DNA of 64,000 nucleotides from Salvelinus alpinus (taxonomy: Eukaryota; Chordata; Actinopteri; Salmoniformes; Salmonidae): contig NC_092096.1 of assembly GCF_045679555.1 (NCBI RefSeq), forward strand, positions 22,041,211 to 22,105,210, in the 5' to 3' direction. Positions 38,065 to 58,690 of this stretch are shown here, in pieces. Numbering within the stretch: position 1 is the stretch's first letter; the number at the start of each line of letters is the position of its first letter. The notes beneath the pieces were generated by a model that did not search any database, was not told where the DNA came from, and was given only the letters and a program-made list of their open reading frames with translations. The position numbers and the translations under genes are program-made.

Positions 38065-41000
38065 GGGTTGGTAGGAAGGGGATGGAAAGAGAGAGCTAGA
38101 GAGAAGAGGGGGATGGAAAGAGAGAGCTAGAGAGAAGAGGGGGATGGAAAGAGAGAGCTAGAGAGAAGAGGGGGATGGAAAGAGAGAGCTAGAGAGAAGA
38201 GGGGGGTGGAAAGAGAGAGCTAGAGAGAAGAGGGGGATGGAAAGAGAGAGCTAGAGAGAAGAGGGGGATGGAAAGAGAGAGCTAGAGAGAAGAGGGGGGA
38301 TGGAAAGAGAGAGCTAGAGAGAAGAGGGGGGATGGAAAGAGAGAGCTAGAGAGAAGGGGGGGTTGGAAAGAGAGAGCTAGAGAGAAAGGGGGATGAAAGA
38401 GAGCTAGAGAGAAGAGGGGGGATGAAAGAGAGCTAGAGAGAAGAGGGGGGATGGAAAGAGAGAGCTAGAGAGAAGAGGGGGGATGGAAAGAGAGAGCTAG
38501 AGAGAAGAGGGGGGATGGAAAGAGAGAGCTAGAGAGAAGAGGGGGGATGGAAAGAGAGAGCTAGAGAGAAGAGGGGGGATGGAAAGAGAGAGCTAGAGAG
38601 AAGAGGGGGGATGGAAAGAGAGAGCTAGAGAGAAGAGGGGGGATGGAAAGAGAGAGCTAGAGAGAAGAGGGGGGATGGAAAGAGAGAGCTAGAGAGAAGA
38701 GGGGGGATGGAAAGAGAGAGCTAGAGAGAAGAGGGGGGATGGAAAGAGAGAGCTAGAGAGAAGAGGGGGGATGGAAAGAGAGAGCTAGAGAGAAGAGGGG
38801 GGATGGAAAGAGAGAGCTAGAGAGAAGAGGGGGGATGGAAAGAGAGAGCTAGAGAGAAGAGGGGGGATGGAAAGAGAGAGCTAGAGAGAAGAGGGGGGAT
38901 GGAAAGAGAGAGCTAGAGAGAAGAGGGGGGATGGAAAGAGAGAGCTAGAGAGAAGAGGGGGGATGGAAAGAGAGAGCTAGAGAGAAGAGGGGGGATGGAA
39001 AGAGAGAGCTAGAGAGAAGAGGGGGGATGGAAAGAGAGAGCTAGAGAGAAGAGGGGGGATGGAAAGAGAGAGCTAGAGAGAAGAGGGGGGATGGAAAGAG
39101 AGAGCTAGAGAGAAGAGGGGGGATGGAAAGAGAGAGCTAGAGAGAAGAGGGGGGATGGAAAGAGAGAGCTAGAGAGAAGAGGGGGGATGGAAAGAGAGAG
39201 CTAGAGAGAAGAGGGGGGATGGAAAGAGAGAGCTAGAGAGAAGAGGGGGGATGGAAAGAGAGAGCTAGAGAGAAGAGGGGGGATGGAAAGAGAGAGCTAG
39301 AGAGAAGAGGGGGGATGGAAAGAGAGAGCTAGAGAGAAGAGGGGGGATGGAAAGAGAGAGCTAGAGAGAAGAGGGGGATGGAAAGAGAGAGCTAGAGAGA
39401 AGAGGGGGATGGAAAGAGAGAGCTAGAGAGAAGAGGGGGGATGGAAAGAGAGAGCTAGAGAGAAGGGGGGGTTGGAAAGAGAGAGCTAGAGAGAAAGGGG
39501 GATGAGAGAGAGCTAGAGAGAAGGGGGGGTTGGAAAGAGAGAGCTAGAGAGAAGGGGGGGTTGGAAAGAGAGAGCTAGAGAGAAAGGGGGATGAGAGAGA
39601 GCTAGAGAGAAAGGGGGATGAGAGAGAGCTAGAGAGAAAGGGGGATGAAAGAGAGCTAGAGAGAAAGGGGGATGAAAGAGAGCAAAAGAGAAAGGGGGAT
39701 GAAAGAGAGCTAGAGAGAAGAGGGGGGATGGAAAGAGAGAGCTAGAGAGAAGAGGGGGGATGGAAAGAGAGAGCTAGAGAGAAGAGGGGGGATGGAAAGA
39801 GAGAGCTAGAGAGAAGAGGGGGGATGGAAAGAGAGAGCTAGAGAGAAGAGGGGGGATGGAAAGAGAGAGCTAGAGAGAAGAGGGGGGATGGAAAGAGAGA
39901 GCTAGAGAGAAGAGGGGGGATGGAAAGAGAGAGCTAGAGAGAAGAGGGGGGATGGAAAGAGAGAGCTAGAGAGAAGAGGGGGGATGGAAAGAGAGAGCTA
40001 GAGAGAAGAGGGGGATGGAAAGAGAGAGCTAGAGAGAAGAGGGGGGATGGAAAGAGAGAGCTAGAGAGAAGAGGGGGGATGGAAAGAGAGAGCTAGAGAG
40101 AAGAGGGGGGATGGAAAGAGAGAGCTAGAGAGAAGAGGGGGGATGGAAAGAGAGAGCTAGAGAGAAGAGGGGGGATGGAAAGAGAGAGCTAGAGAGAAGA
40201 GGGGGATGGAAAGAGAGAGCTAGAGAGAAGGGGGGGATGGAAAGAGAGAGCTAGAGAGAAGGGGGGGTTGGAAAGAGAGAGCTAGAGAGAAAGGGGGATG
40301 AGAGAGAGCTAGAGAGAAAGGGGGATGAAAGAGAGCTAGAGAGAAGAGGGGGGATGGAAAGAGAGAGCTAGAGAGAAGAGGGGGGATGGAAAGAGAGAGC
40401 TAGAGAGAAAGGGGGATGAGAGAGAGCTAGAGAGAAAGGGGGATGAGAGAGAGCTAGAGAGAAGAGGGGGATGAGAGAGAGCTAGAGAGAAGAGGGGGGA
40501 TGGAAAGAGAGAGCTAGAGAGAAGAGGGGGGATGGAAAGAGAGAGCTAGAGAGAAGAGGGGGGATGGAAAGAGAGAGCTAGAGAGAAGAGGGGGGATGGA
40601 AAGAGAGAGCTAGAGAGAAGAGGGGGGATGGAAAGAGAGAGCTAGAGAGAAGAGGGGGGATGGAAAGAGAGAGCTAGAGAGAAGAGGGGGGATGGAAAGA
40701 GAGAGCTAGAGAGAAGAGGGGGGATGGAAAGAGAGAGCTAGAGAGAAGAGGGGGGATGGAAAGAGAGAGCTAGAGAGAAGAGGGGGGATGGAAAGAGAGA
40801 GCTAGAGAGAAGAGGGGGGATGGAAAGAGAGAGCTAGAGAGAAGAGGGGGGATGGAAAGAGAGAGCTAGAGAGAAGAGGGGGGATGGAAAGAGAGAGCTA
40901 GAGAGAAGAGGGGGGATGGAAAGAGAGAGCTAGAGAGAAGAGGGGGGATGGAAAGAGAGAGCTAGAGAGAAGAGGGGGGATGGAAAGAGAGAGCTAGAGA

Positions 41001-42357
41001 GAAGAGGGGGGATGGAAAGAGAGAGCTAGAGAGAAGAGGGGGGATGGAAAGAGAGAGCTAGAGAGAAGAGGGGGGATGGAAAGAGAGAGCTAGAGAGAAG
41101 AGGGGGGATGGAAAGAGAGAGCTAGAGAGAAGAGGGGGGATGGAAAGAGAGAGCTAGAGAGAAGAGGGGGGATGGAAAGAGAGAGCTAGAGAGAAGAGGG
41201 GGGATGGAAAGAGAGAGCTAGAGAGAAGAGGGGGGATGGAAAGAGAGAGCTAGAGAGAAGAGGGGGGATGGAAAGAGAGAGCTAGAGAGAAGAGGGGGGA
41301 TGGAAAGAGAGAGCTAGAGAGAAGAGGGGGGATGGAAAGAGAGAGCTAGAGAGAAGAGGGGGGATGGAAAGAGAGAGCTAGAGAGAAGAGGGGGGATGGA
41401 AAGAGAGAGCTAGAGAGAAGAGGGGGGATGGAAAGAGAGAGCTAGAGAGAAGAGGGGGATGGAAAGAGAGAGCTAGAGAGAAGAGGGGGGATGGAAAGAG
41501 AGCTAGAGAGAAGAGGGGGGATGGAAAGAGAGCTAGAGAGAAGGGGGGGATGGGGGATGGAAAGAGAGAGCTAGAGAGAAGAGAGGGATGGAAAGAGAGA
41601 GAGAGAAGGGGGGATGGAAACAGAGAGCTAGAGAGAAGAGGGGGGATGGAACGAGAGAGCTAGAGAGAAGAGGGGGGATGGAAAGAGAGAGCTAGAGAGA
41701 AGAGGGGGGATGGAACGAGAAAGAGAGAAGGGGGGATGGAAACAGAGCACTAGAGAGAAGAGGGGGGATGGAAAGAGAGAGAGAAGGGGGGATGGAAAGA
41801 GAGAGCTAGAGAGAAGAGGGGGGATGGAAACAGAGAGCTAGAGAGAAGAGGGGGGTTGGAAAGAGAGAGCTAGAGAAGAGGGGGATGGAAAGGGAGAGCT
41901 AGAGAGAAGAGGGGGATGGAAAGAGAGAGCTAGAGAAGAGGGGGATGGAAAGGGAGATCTAAAGAGAAGGGGGGGGTGGAAAGAGAGAGCTAGAGAGAAG
42001 AGGGGGGATGGAACGAGAAAGAGAGAAGGGGGGATGGAAACAGAGCACTAGAGAGAAGAGGGGGATGGAAAGAGAGAGAGAAGGGGGGATGGAAAGAGAG
42101 AGCTAGAGAGAAGAGGGGGGATGGAAAGGGAGAGCTAGAGAAGAGGGGGATGGAAAGGGAGATCTAGAGAGAAGGGGGGGTGGAAAGAGAGAGCTAGAGA
42201 GAAGAGGGGGATGGAAAGGGAGAGCTTGAGAGAAGAGGGGGATGGAAAGAGAGAGCTAGAGAAGAGGGGGATGGAAAGGGAGATCTAGAGAGAAGGGGGG
42301 ATGGAAAGAGAGAGCTAGAGAGAAGAGGGGGATGGAAAGAGAGAGCTAGAGAGAAGA
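38065..42357. repeat. 32/33-bp purine-rich minisatellite, about 130 copies (4.3 kb)
   Basis: The unit begins GATGGAAAGAGAGAGCTAGA and ends GAGAAGAGGGGG(G). Between about 38400 and 41450 most units are identical, in blocks of 10-30. Shorter variants (AAAGGGGGATGAGAGAGAGC) cluster at 39480-39720 and 40270-40480. Edge units are diverged, especially 41500-42357, as expected when internal copies are homogenised. The plus strand is over 90% purine; the only regular pyrimidines are the T of GATGG and CT of AGCT. No unit encodes protein. Confidence 0.97.
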
Positions 42358-42477
42358 GGCAACAAATCACAGCACGAGGCAGCTGGGAACGAGAAAGGGT
42401 TAGAAAAATAAAAACATGCAATCCTTCCGAAGTAGATACACAGATATGCTTCATACGTCAGGGGAGTGAAGGATGAC

Positions 42478-43045
42478 TGCACCTTTTCATCCCCTCCTTC
42501 CCCTCGTCTTCTTCTCTTCCCCTCCTTCCTCTCGTCTTCTTCTCTTCTTCTCTTCCCCTCGTCTTCTTCTCTTCCCCTCCTTCTCTTCCCCTCGTCTTCT
42601 TCTCTTCCCCTCCTTCCCCTCGTCTTCTTCTCTTCCCCTCCTTCCTCTCGTCTTCTTCTCTTCCCCTCGTCTTCTTCTCTTCCCCTCGTCTTCTCTTCCC
42701 CTCCTTCCTCTCGTCTTCTTCTCTTCCCCTCGTCTTCTTCTCTTCCCCTCGTCTTCTTCTCTTCCCCTCCTTCCTCTCGTCTTCTTCTCTTCCCCTCCTT
42801 CCTCTCGTCTTCTTCTCTTCCCCTCCTTCCCCTCGTCTTCTTCTCTTCCCCTCCTTCCTCTCGTCTTCTTCTCTTCCCCTCCTTCCCCTCGTCTTCTTCT
42901 CTTCCCCTCCTTCCCCTCGTCTTCTTCTCTTCCCCTCGTCTTCTTCTCTCCCCCTCGTCTTCTTCTCTCCCCCTCGTCTTCTTCTCTCCCCCTCGTCTTC
43001 TTCTCGTCTTCTTCTCTTCCCCTCGTCTTCTTCTCTTCCCCTCAT
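42478..43045. repeat. Pyrimidine-rich minisatellite
   Basis: Units such as CCCCTCGTCTTCTTCTCTTC and CCCCTCCTTCCTCTCGTCTT run for about 570 bp. The plus strand is almost pure C/T, opposite in strand bias to the array just before it. Low-complexity open frames (EEDEGKRR on minus, LLLFPSS on plus) are artefacts. Confidence 0.95.
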
Positions 43046-43059
43046 TGGATACTACATCA

Positions 43060-46000
43060 GTAACATGTCATTAGAACTGTACGTTATAACACTGTCGTAA
43101 TATAGTCAAACTGTTAACGCTTCCATAATGTAGTCAAACTATTTTATAACAGTAAATATAACCATACTGTTATAACAGTCAGTCATCAACTGTTATAACA
43201 GTCAAACTGTTACAACACTCATAATATTGTCATAAACTGTTAAGTCATGATATAAACTGTTATAACAGTCAGTCATAAACGATATGTTATAACAGTTATA
43301 ATTCTTAACTGAATTTCCTAGTTAAATAAAGGTTACATAAAAAAAAAAAAACATAATATAGTCCTAATAGCCAAACTGTATGTTATAACAGTCATAATTT
43401 AGCCAAACTGTATTTATAAGTCAAAGTGTATTTTATAAGTCAGTATAGTCCTAAACGATGGTTATAATATTCATAATATAGTCATAAACTGTTATAAGTC
43501 ATAGTCATAAACTATGTTATAACATCATAATAGTCATAAACTGTATGTTATATCATATTATAGTCAAACTGTATGTTATAAGTAACTGTCATAAGTCATA
43601 ATAGCCAAACTGTATTTTAACATCATAAGTCATAAACAATGTTACAACAGTCATAATATAGCCAAACTGTATTTTATAAGTCATAATATAGTCATAAACT
43701 GTGTTATAACAGTCATAATAAAGTCAAACTATTTTATTACAGTCATAAGTCATAAACTATGTTATAACGTCATAGTCATAAACTGTATGTTATGACAGTC
43801 ATAAGTCAAACTGTAACAGTCATAATTTAGTCAAACTATATGTTATAACAGTCATAAACGGTATGTTTTAACAGTCATAAACTGTCATAAGTCCTAATAG
43901 CCAAACTGTATTTTATAACGTCCTAATATAGTCAAGCTGTATGTTATAAGTCATAAACTATAATTTATTTGCCGTCAGTCAGCACTTCCACACAAACTAT
44001 TATTCTGGGTGTGTGCCAGCGCATGTTCTTTTATCTACTATAACTCATAAATTATACTATAACAGTCATAATATAACCAAACTGTGTTATAACAGTCATA
44101 ATATAGTCATAAACGTGTTATAACAGTCATAATAACCAAACTGTATGTTATAAGTCATAATATAGTCATAGACGTGTTATAAGTCATAGTATAGCCAAAC
44201 TGTATGTTATAAGTCATAAGTCATAGTATAGCCAAACTGTATGTTATAAGTCATAATGTAGCCAAACTGTATGTTATAACAGTCATGATATAGCCAAACT
44301 ATGTTATAACAGTCATAATATAGTCAAACTGTATGTTATAACAGTCATAATATAGTCAAACTGTATGTTATAACAGTCATAATATAGTCAAACTGTATGT
44401 TATAACAGTCATAATATAGTCAAACTGTATGTTATAACAGTCATAATATAGTCAAACTGTATGTTATAACAGTCATAATATAGTCAAACTATGTTATAAC
44501 AGTCATAATATAGCCAAACTGTATGTTATAACAGTCATAATATAGCCAAACTGTATGTTATAAGTCATAATATAGTCAAACTATGTTATAACAGTCATAA
44601 TATAGCCAAACTGTATGTTATAACAGTCATAATATAGTCAAACTGTATGTTATAAGTCATAATATAGTCAAACTATGTTATAACAGTCATAATATAGCCA
44701 AACTGTATGTTATAACAGTCATAGTATAGTCAAACTATGTTATAACAGTCATAATATAGTCAAACTATGTTATAACAGTCATAATATAGTCAAACTGTAT
44801 GTTATAACAGTCATAATATAGTCAAACTGTATGTTATAACAGTCATAATATAGTCAAACTGTATGTTATAACAGTCATAATATAGTCAAACTGTATGTTA
44901 TAACAGTCATAATATAGTCAAACTGTATGTTATAACAGTCATAATATAGTCAAACTGTATGTTATAACAGTCATAATATAGCCAAACTGTATGTTATAAC
45001 AGTCATAATATAGCCAAACTGTATGTTATAACAGTCATAATATAGCCAAACTGTATGTTATAACAGTCATAATATAGCCAAACTGTATGTTATAACAATC
45101 ATAACATAGCCAAACTGTATGTTATAACAATCATAACATAGCCAAACTGTATGTTATAACAGTCATAGTATAGCCAAACTGTATGTTATAACAATCATAA
45201 CATAGCCAAACTGTATGTTATAACAATCATAACATAGCCAAACTGTATGTTATAACAGTCATAGTATAACCAAACTGTATGTTATAACAGTCATAATATA
45301 GTCAAACTGTATGTTATAACAGTCATAGTATAGCCAAACTGTATGTTATAACAGTCATAGTATAGCCAAACTGTATGTTATAACAGTCATAATGTGGTCA
45401 TAAACGGTGTTATAACAGTCATAATATAGTCAAACTGTATGTTATAACAGTCATAGTATAGCCAAACTGTATGTTATAACAGTCATAGTATAGCCAAACT
45501 GTATGTTATAACAGTCATAGTATAGTCAAACTGTATGTTATAACAGTCATAGTATAGTCAAACTATGTTATAACAGTCATAATATAGTCAAACTGTATGT
45601 TATAACAGTCATAATATAGTCAAACTGTATGTTATAACAGTCATAATATAGTCAAACTGTATGTTATAACAGTCATAATATAGCCAAACTGTATGTTATA
45701 ACAGTCATAATATAGCCAAACTGTATGTTATAACAATCATAATATAGCCAAACTGTATGTTATAACAATCATAACATAGCCAAACTGTATGTTATAACAG
45801 TCATAGTATAACCAAACTGTATGTTATAACAGTCATAATATAGTCAAACTGTATGTTATAACAGTCATAGTATAGCCAAACTGTATGTTATAACAGTCAT
45901 AGTATAGCCAAACTGTATGTTATAACAGTCATAATGTGGTCATAAACGGTGTTATAACAGTCATAATATAGCCAAACTGTATATTATAAGTCATAATATA

Positions 46001-46095
46001 TTCCAACTGTTATAACTGTCACAAGTCACTGTTAACACTGTCATAGTTAAACTATGTTATAACACCATCATAATATAGTCATAAACATGACATAA
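43060..46095. repeat. AT-rich 32-bp minisatellite, about 90 copies (3 kb)
   Basis: The unit is CATAATATAGTCAAACTGTA then TGTTATAACAGT. The left third (to about 44060) is irregular with deletions; 44290-45980 is regular. Every unit holds the 10-bp palindrome TGTTATAACA. A longer repeat is visible: the rare variant AATGTGGTCATAAACGG lies at 45391 and again near 45933, about 542 bp (17 units) apart, with matching variant order before it. A SINE-tail remnant is embedded near 43288. Confidence 0.95.
43288..43351 (+). mobile_element. SINE tail remnant
   Basis: CTTAACTGAATTTCCTAGTT then AAATAAAGGTTACAT and a poly-A run match the tails of the SINEs at 7.0 and 20.6 kb. No head is present. Confidence 0.6.
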
Positions 46096-46536
46096 CTGTG
46101 TCTGACCCTGGCTCTAGCCCCAATCCCTCTGTGTATGTCCTGTATGTGCATGTCTCCCAGGGAGAATGGGGTATGTAAAAGATAAACTTCCATTGTTTAT
46201 GAACTAAATGGACAATAGAATAATCTTCTATAAGGAGGTCAAGTCACTGAATGTCAACTGACTTCACACAGTTTCAACAAACACAATCAGCTTTGGTCCC
46301 ACTTTAAACAAAGTACACCTCCTAAAGGCTTTATATAGCATACATAAAGGCTTCATAAGGACTACATAAGTGCTTCACAAATCATCTCTAAGTGTAAGTC
46401 ATACTATATAAATGGTGTGTACAGGGTGACAACCATTCCCACTGTAGGGTGAATTGCCAAATGTGACATAACACACTATGTATGCATACATAACCAATAC
46501 CAACACCTTTGCCCGCCCCATGCCCACCCCTGTGCC
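46096..46536. other. 3' flank of the esterase gene
   Basis: Includes the presumed 3' untranslated region (minus strand) of the esterase. I did not find a clear AATAAA on the minus strand here. No repeat recognised. Confidence 0.5.
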
Positions 46537-55264
<8,728 letters not shown>

Positions 55265-56276
55265 CTTTCCTGAATGAATTATTAGAACGTATTAGCCAGG
55301 GTGTCTCAGTCAGATCATTCTCTAGTTGCGTCGTAGCTGGGGCAGACAATTGAAGCCTAAACTCCCACACAGATGAAGAAGGGGGAAATGCTTTCACTTC
55401 CCCTAACGGATTTCCTATTCATACCATATTTGGTAAAGAGAGGAAGTCTAGTGGCATGTCAGAGGGACTATATCAATCAAGACGAAACTGGTTCCACATT
55501 CTACTTATTTTCTCAGATTAAACATCCAATCTCTATACAGTTTTCTGTTCCCAAAACGTTTCTTTTTTTTGTAGATGGACTTCCTAAACTTCCTAGAAAA
55601 GTAACAGAAATATGCAAATTAACACTAATTAATTTGGGGGCAAATTAATTCGTTTCCTCCGCCCACCTCCTTGATTGAGTGCTCACAGTGTGGAAATGAT
55701 TCCCATGTAAAAGCCCCATGTGAACGATCTTGGGTTTAACAATAAGAATCTTTGGTTCTTACAGTGGCCTGTGTGGATACGGTGGATACTCGTGACACCA
55801 ATTTGGCCAATTGGAGAATCATGGACAGTTCTCAGACTTCCCTTGTCAGACAACTGTGGATTAGGACTCATGACTGATATACTTGGGATAGCTAGGACCC
55901 TGTGATGCACTTCCAGTAATGGGAGGCAGGTGGTCTTTCCTTTACCTAACGAGATAATAGATGTGAAGCTCAGCTCATTCTTGGGTGGTCACAATATTGC
56001 TCTGTGTGAAGTTTCCCCTAGGTACAGATCTAGGATCAGATTCCCCTCCCCCCCAATCCAGATCTGTAACATTAGTTAATTTATGGTCACACTTTCTTTG
56101 AAGGTTGCATAACAACTTTCATAAAGCAATCACTACTACACCCACATAAACAATAAAACACTTAGTACAAACATATGTTTTGTAAATTAGAATTCATATC
56201 TGTTATGCAGTCTATAAAAAGGTATTTAGGAGCATATTCCTGACAATATGTAATTACAAGGAATAAAGGGAATATA
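55265..56276. other. Esterase 5' flank and intergenic DNA
   Basis: Presumed 5' untranslated region and promoter of the minus-strand esterase. I see no firm TATA box. 56005-56075 is a partial family-B repeat (GTGAAGTTTCCCCTAGGTAC). The rest is unassigned. Confidence 0.45.
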
Positions 56277-57190
56277 CACTATATATACTAAAGTATGTGG
56301 ACACCCCTTCAAATTAGTGGATTCAGCTATTTCAGCCACACTCGTTGCTGACAGCTGTATAAAATCGAGCACACAGCCATGTGATCTCCATAGACACACA
56401 TTGGCAGTAGAATGGCCTTACTGAAGAGCTCAGTGAGTTTCAACGTGGCACCGTCATATGATGCTGTAACTGTAAGTGCTGTTATTGAAGTGGAAACGTC
56501 TAGTAGCAAAAACGGCTCAGCCGCGAAGTAGTAGGCCACACAAGCTCACAGAAATGGACCGCCAAGTGCTGTAGTGAGTAAAAATCGTCTGTCCTCAGTT
56601 GCAACACTCACTACCGAGTTCCAAACTGCCTCAAGAAGCAACTTCAGCACAATAACAGTTCGTCGGGAGCTTCATGAAATGGGTTTCCATGGCTGAGCAC
56701 ACAAGCCCAAGATCACCAGGTGCAAATTCAAGCGTCAGCTGGAATTGTGTAAAGTTCGCCACCATTGGACTCTGGAGCAGTGGAAATGTGTTCTCTGGAG
56801 TGATGAATCTGGCAGTCATCTGGCAGTCCGACAGACGAATCTGGGTTTGGCGGATGCCATGAGAACGCTACCTACCCGAATGCATTGTGGTCCAGAAATG
56901 GTTTGTCCAGATCAGTGTGGAAGAACTTGACGGGCCTGCACAGAGCCCTGACCTCAAACCCATCGAACCCCTTTGGGATAAATTGGAACATCGACTGCGA
57001 GCCAGGCCTAATCGTCCAAAATCAGTGCCCGACCTCTTGAGGCTGAATGTTCCAACATCTAGTGGAAAGCCTTCCCAGAAGAGTGGAGGCTGTTATAGCA
57101 GCAAATGGGGACCAACTCCATATTAATGTCCGTGATTTTGGAATGAGATGTCCAATGAGCATGTGTCCACATACCCTTGTTCATGTAGAG
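56277..57190 (+). mobile_element. Tc1-like transposon, internally deleted
   Basis: The left end is CACTATATATACTAAAGTAT then GTGGACACC; the right end is GTGTCCACATACCCTTGTTC then ATGTAG. The length of 0.9 kb against about 1.6 kb for the family reflects several deletions, including the central catalytic region. A different family from the other Tc1 copies in the window. Confidence 0.88.
56887..57126 (+). pseudogene. Tc1 transposase C-terminal fragment
   Basis: Reads QSPDLKPIEPLWDKLEHRLR then ARPNRPKSVPDL, the third-acid motif of Tc1 transposases. The upstream DDE parts are deleted or out of frame. Confidence 0.82.
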
Positions 57191-57431
57191 AACCTCGACT
57201 AGTGCTACAGTCATGTCGGAACTAGGAAACTCAGACATTTCAGACTTGGAATCTTGTAGAAAGATGATACCAGAATTAACCAACAAGAAGCATTATGCAA
57301 ATTATTTACGTTAATTTTATGTTCAGAGTTTCCAACTGGTTATGAATGCATCATTTGTCTTTGTACATGTGGTTAGTCATAAATAAAATTGAAATGACAT
57401 ACAGACTTCGGAAGGCTAACATTCTTGCCCT

Positions 57432-58186
57432 TTGCACATTGATATTCTCATCGACTTGGCTGTAGTGGAGCAGATTGAAATCACCAACAAACTAACATGG
57501 TCCAAGCACACCAAGACAGTCGTGAAGAGGGCAGGAAAAAACCTATTCCCCCTCAGGGGACTGAAAAGATTTGTCATGGGTCCTCAGATCCTCAAAAGGT
57601 TCTACAGCATCACCATCGAGAGCATCCTGACTGGTTGCATCACTGCCTGGTATGGCAACTGCTCGACCTCCGACTGCAAGGCACTACAGAGGGTAGTGCG
57701 TACGGCCCAGTACATCACTGGGGCCAAACTTCCTGCCATCCAGGACCTCTATACCAGGCGGAGTCAGAGGTCCAAGAGGCTTCTAAACAGCTTCTACCCC
57801 CAATCCATAAGACTCCTGAACATCTAGTAAAATGGCTAACCAGACTATTTGCATTGCCCCCCCTCCCCTTTTACGCTGCTGTTACTCTCTGTTATCATCT
57901 ATGCATAGTCACTTTAATAACTCTACCTACATGTACATATTACCTAAATTACCTCGACTAACCGGTGCCCCCGCACATTGACTTTGTAGCGGTACCCCCT
58001 GTATATAGTCTCGCTATTGTTATTTTACTGCTGCTCTTTAATTACTTGTTCCTTTTATTTCTTATTCTTATTCATATTTTTTAAACTGCATTGTTGGTTG
58101 GGGGCTTGTAAGTAAGCATTTCACTGTAAGGTCTACAGCTGTTGTATTCTGCACGTGACTAATATCATTTGATTTGATTTGATTCA
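57432..58186 (+). mobile_element. Non-LTR retrotransposon (LINE) 3' end
   Basis: 57432-57827 encodes the end of a reverse-transcriptase ORF (KLTWSKHTKTVVKRAGKNLF … ESILTGCITAWYGNCSTSDC … LQRVVRTAQYITGAKLPAIQ), typical of fish L2/CR1/Rex-type LINEs. A frame change near 57770 loses the last residues. The 3' untranslated part continues to ATTTGATTTGATTTGATTC, a short tandem tail usual for such elements. The 5' truncation is also typical. Confidence 0.85.
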
Positions 58187-58593
58187 TAGCCTCCCTCCAA
58201 ATAGTAAACCTAATTATTTGGAACAAAATTGGCATGAGTCTACCATGTTGCTCAAAATTAATGTTCCACAAAATATATGAAAGTTCATCACAATTTATCT
58301 GATCATTGACACTACCAGCTCTCTCTATTTTCTCCTTTCTTAATCATCATAATATATGATATTGTGCAAATAATTTGTGATCAAACCTGCACCAAGACAG
58401 TGGGCCCTATCAGATTGACCTGCACCTGTCAATCATTATAAATCGATGACGTCAGGTCAGTCGTTTGTTTTCGTCAACTCAATCACGCTTACCCATACCT
58501 GAGTGCAAATTAACAGTCGCAAGAAACATGTAGGCTAAACAAATACTTAATTTCGTTCTTGTATTATTAATCGAATGGTGAATTAAGGTGGCC
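58187..58593. other. 5' flank of the FN3-domain gene
   Basis: Presumed promoter and 5' untranslated region. An in-frame TGA at 58579-58581 precedes the ATG. GATGACGTCAGG near 58446 is a CRE-like TGACGTCA site. No TATA box is obvious. Confidence 0.45.
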
Positions 58594-58690
58594 ATGATTA
58601 TTGATAAAGAACACCGACTTTGCTTTTGCAGGACCTGTTTCGCGTTTCCATTTATATTGTTCATTCTTGTACCTCACACGATATCTCTCG
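58594..58690 (+). CDS. FN3 gene exon 1 (signal peptide)
   Basis: MIIDKEHRLCFCRTCFAFPF … ends ISL+G at GTAAGT. An upstream in-frame stop 15 nt before the ATG supports the start. Confidence 0.72.

Noticed and set aside
43060-46095. CRISPR-like regular spacing of 32-bp units
   Set aside because: There are no distinct spacers: whole units repeat head to tail, and the host is a vertebrate.
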